Assembly: GCA_014804495.1 (NCBI GenBank) | Contig: JAAUZS010000035.1 | Coordinates: 1-6,304, forward strand | Length of the DNA: 6,304 bases | DNA from: Lachnospiraceae bacterium | GTDB taxonomy: Bacteria; Bacillota; Clostridia; Lachnospirales; Lachnospiraceae | Reading direction: 5' to 3' | Notes under the pieces: generated by a model | Seen by the model: the letters and a program-made list of their open reading frames with translations, nothing else | Databases searched by the model: none | What the model was told of the DNA's origin: nothing | Part shown: one piece after another, positions 5,001-6,304 of the stretch | Numbering within the stretch: position 1 is the first letter of the stretch | How the letters are laid out: each line of letters starts with the position of its first letter | Translations under genes and position numbers: made by a program

Positions 5001-6070
5001 TATTCGTTTGTAACAACTGCATTCTCAACCAAAAATTCTACCACTTTGTCGGCCAACATATACTCACGGAACGTTTCTTTTTCCACTTGCTCCTTAAATT
5101 CTTCTACGGACGCATATCCAAATTCAGCCGCGTTTTCCTCCATTGCCTGATTGAGTTCTTCATCCGACATATTCAGCCCTTCTGCATCCGCTATCGCCTG
5201 AAACATTATATACTGCTGTGCCGATGTTGTGGCGCTTTCCATGAACGCCTCCGTATATACCGACTCAGTCATAAAATAATTATTATACATATAAGTTGCC
5301 AAATCCATGCCATATAACAAAGCCTGCTGAGTCATTCCATCTACGAGCATATCATAGTAACGGTCTACCATCTTCTCCGGAGGGTCTTTAAATATACAAT
5401 TCGCCATAATGGCATTCGTGATATCGCTTCTGAGCGTCTGATTGTACGACTCCATTGCATTATTGTAGAATGATTCATACAAATAATCCCGGAGTTCATC
5501 CGGCGTACTGCATTCTCCTATACCCGTCTCCTGCACTATCTCATCCGTAAGCTCGGGCAGTTCTACAATTGATATGCCGTTAATTGTCACTTCAAATGAT
5601 ACCTCTACACCCGCCAAATCCGGATTAGGTTCGTAATCATTGGGAAAAGCAAGGTCTATTGTTACCGTTTCGCCAACGCTTGCACCAATAAGCCCATCTT
5701 CAAATCCCGGAATGAATCTGCCGGAACCGATCGTCAGACTGTCACCCTGCGCCGAGCCGTTTTCAAATGGTGTGCCATCCCTGTAACCGGTATAGTCGAT
5801 ATTGACTGTATCGCCTTCCTCTACCACTGTTCTGTCTGTAACTTCTGTTGTAACCGCTTTAGGCGCCAGAATATAATTCTCAATATAGTAGTCTACAGTT
5901 TCATCCGTCACATCAGGAAGTGTCTCTGTCACCTCAATTCCTTTGTATTCTCCGAGCGTAACATATTTGGATGCGTCTATTCCACTTAAATAAGCATTAT
6001 CCTTTCCGCACCCGGATAACATGCCCATCAGCAGCACTGCCGCTGCCAATATTGCAATTTTCTTTTTCAT
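5000..6070 (-). CDS. FKBP/trigger-factor-type peptidyl-prolyl isomerase lipoprotein
   Basis: A 356-residue lipoprotein: a lysine-rich start and hydrophobic segment end in the lipobox LSGC, with Cys21 as lipidation site. Residues about 84-167 form an FKBP-type isomerase domain. By comparison with FKBP12 and E. coli trigger factor, pocket residues visible are Tyr93, Phe102, Phe119, Ile120, Phe123 in GSGRFIPGFEDGL, Tyr146 and Phe159; Glu103 replaces the FKBP12 Asp, as in trigger factor. Residues about 170-356 are a helical region like the trigger-factor C-terminal chaperone domain. The ribosome-binding N-terminal domain of cytosolic trigger factor is absent. The protein therefore probably folds exported proteins on the outer face of the membrane, a role like that of PrsA (inference). 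The start ATG 6070 has AAGGAG at 6079-6074, unusually close (3 nt); AAAGG about 10 nt upstream is an alternative. It is the first gene of the minus-strand run. Confidence 0.9.
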   Translation of the reverse strand: MKKKIAILAAAVLLMGMLSGCGKDNAYLSGIDASKYVTLGEYKGIEVTETLPDVTDETVDYYIENYILAPKAVTTEVTDRTVVEEGDTVNIDYTGYRDGTPFENGSAQGDSLTIGSGRFIPGFEDGLIGASVGETVTIDLAFPNDYEPNPDLAGVEVSFEVTINGISIVELPELTDEIVQETGIGECSTPDELRDYLYESFYNNAMESYNQTLRSDITNAIMANCIFKDPPEKMVDRYYDMLVDGMTQQALLYGMDLATYMYNNYFMTESVYTEAFMESATTSAQQYIMFQAIADAEGLNMSDEELNQAMEENAAEFGYASVEEFKEQVEKETFREYMLADKVVEFLVENAVVTNE

Positions 6071-6093
6071 AATCTCCTTGCCTTTCTGCTATT

Positions 6094-6122
6094 ATTATAA
6101 ACTATATTAGAATATATCATAA
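6094..6122 (-). promoter_or_regulatory. Possible promoter of the foldase-asnS gene run
   Basis: On the minus strand, a perfect TATAAT (6099-6094) is 17 bp from a weak -35, TTATGA (6122-6117, three of six). The predicted transcript would start near 6087, leaving a leader of about 17 nt with the RBS. A second AT-rich candidate, TATATT (6116-6111), lies upstream. Confidence 0.5.
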
Positions 6123-6151
6123 ATTCGGACTACTTAAAAGAGTTTCTTTAT

Positions 6152-6176
6152 AAAAAATCCTTTAAGGAAAAAATCC
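6152..6176. repeat. Direct repeat AAAAAATCC in the divergent promoter region
   Basis: AAAAAATCC occurs at 6152-6160 and 6168-6176, 16 bp apart, with a short TCCTTTAAGGA palindrome overlapping the first copy (6158-6168). It lies between the two divergent promoters. It may be a regulator site or merely A-tract DNA. Confidence 0.35.
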
Positions 6177-6188
6177 CACTTCTTTCCC

Positions 6189-6217
6189 TTGCCTAATATC
6201 AAAATCAATGCTAAAAT
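6189..6217 (+). promoter_or_regulatory. Promoter of the plus-strand gene, with extended -10
   Basis: TTGCCT (6189-6194, four of six) and TAAAAT (6212-6217, five of six) are exactly 17 bp apart, and the -10 is preceded by TGC, giving the extended TGnTAAAAT form. The predicted start is near 6224, leaving a leader of about 25 nt before the ATG at 6249. Confidence 0.65.
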
Positions 6218-6248
6218 ATGGATTAAACAGCAAATTGGAGGTATCAAT

Positions 6249-6304
6249 ATGAGCACACCGGTGAAAGTAATATTGGGCATACTAATTTTCGTGATTATTG
6301 CTCT
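6249..6304 (+). CDS. N-terminus of a small membrane-anchored protein (partial)
   Basis: Only 18 complete codons are in the window. The start ATG 6249-6251 has a perfect GGAGG RBS (6237-6241) at 7-nt spacing and an extended -10 promoter upstream. The visible protein begins MSTPVKVI and then GILIFVIIA, a hydrophobic stretch starting at about residue 7 that is likely an N-terminal membrane anchor with its short end inside the cell. The family cannot be told from this fragment. It is transcribed away from the foldase lipoprotein gene, and the two share a 178-bp control region. Confidence 0.75.
   Translation, partial: MSTPVKVILGILIFVIIA

Overview
The window looks like a chromosomal segment of a Gram-positive, low-to-moderate GC Firmicute, most likely a gut-type clostridium of the Lachnospiraceae. 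This is inferred from strong GGAGG-type ribosome binding sites, a lipobox lipoprotein foldase, a CwlO/PcsB-like NlpC/P60 hydrolase and a LytTR/DUF3021 pair. It was not tested by any database search. Every gene except one at the far right end is on the minus strand.

Right part (6249 down to 1403). A divergent intergenic region (6071-6248) separates a truncated plus-strand gene for a small membrane-anchored protein from a minus-strand gene run. The run reads: secreted FKBP/trigger-factor-type foldase lipoprotein, asparaginyl-tRNA synthetase (asnS), secreted coiled-coil NlpC/P60 peptidoglycan hydrolase, and an unrecognised AT-rich gene for an acidic protein. The gaps are about 54 to 90 bp and no intrinsic terminator with a U tract is visible inside the run, so co-transcription is plausible. 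A good terminator (1241-1283) closes it. Three of the four genes are followed directly by an AT-rich inverted repeat, and two of those repeats share the same core and flank.

Left part (1190 down to 1). A LytTR DNA-binding regulator overlaps a four-helix DUF3021 membrane protein by 14 bp. Downstream lies the start of another membrane protein, cut by the window edge and possibly of the CPBP family. Upstream of the LytTR gene are two TTCGCA half-sites exactly 21 bp apart, with a weaker third copy at a possible -35 box. This layout suggests autoregulation by the LytTR protein, with DUF3021 as a membrane partner that may control it.

Nothing in the window is clearly a new system. The parts most worth following up are the LytTR operator array, the 14-bp tandem repeat across the DUF3021 stop codon, the hairpins between genes of the right-hand run, and the unrecognised acidic gene. 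No tRNA, rRNA, CRISPR array or insertion sequence was found.
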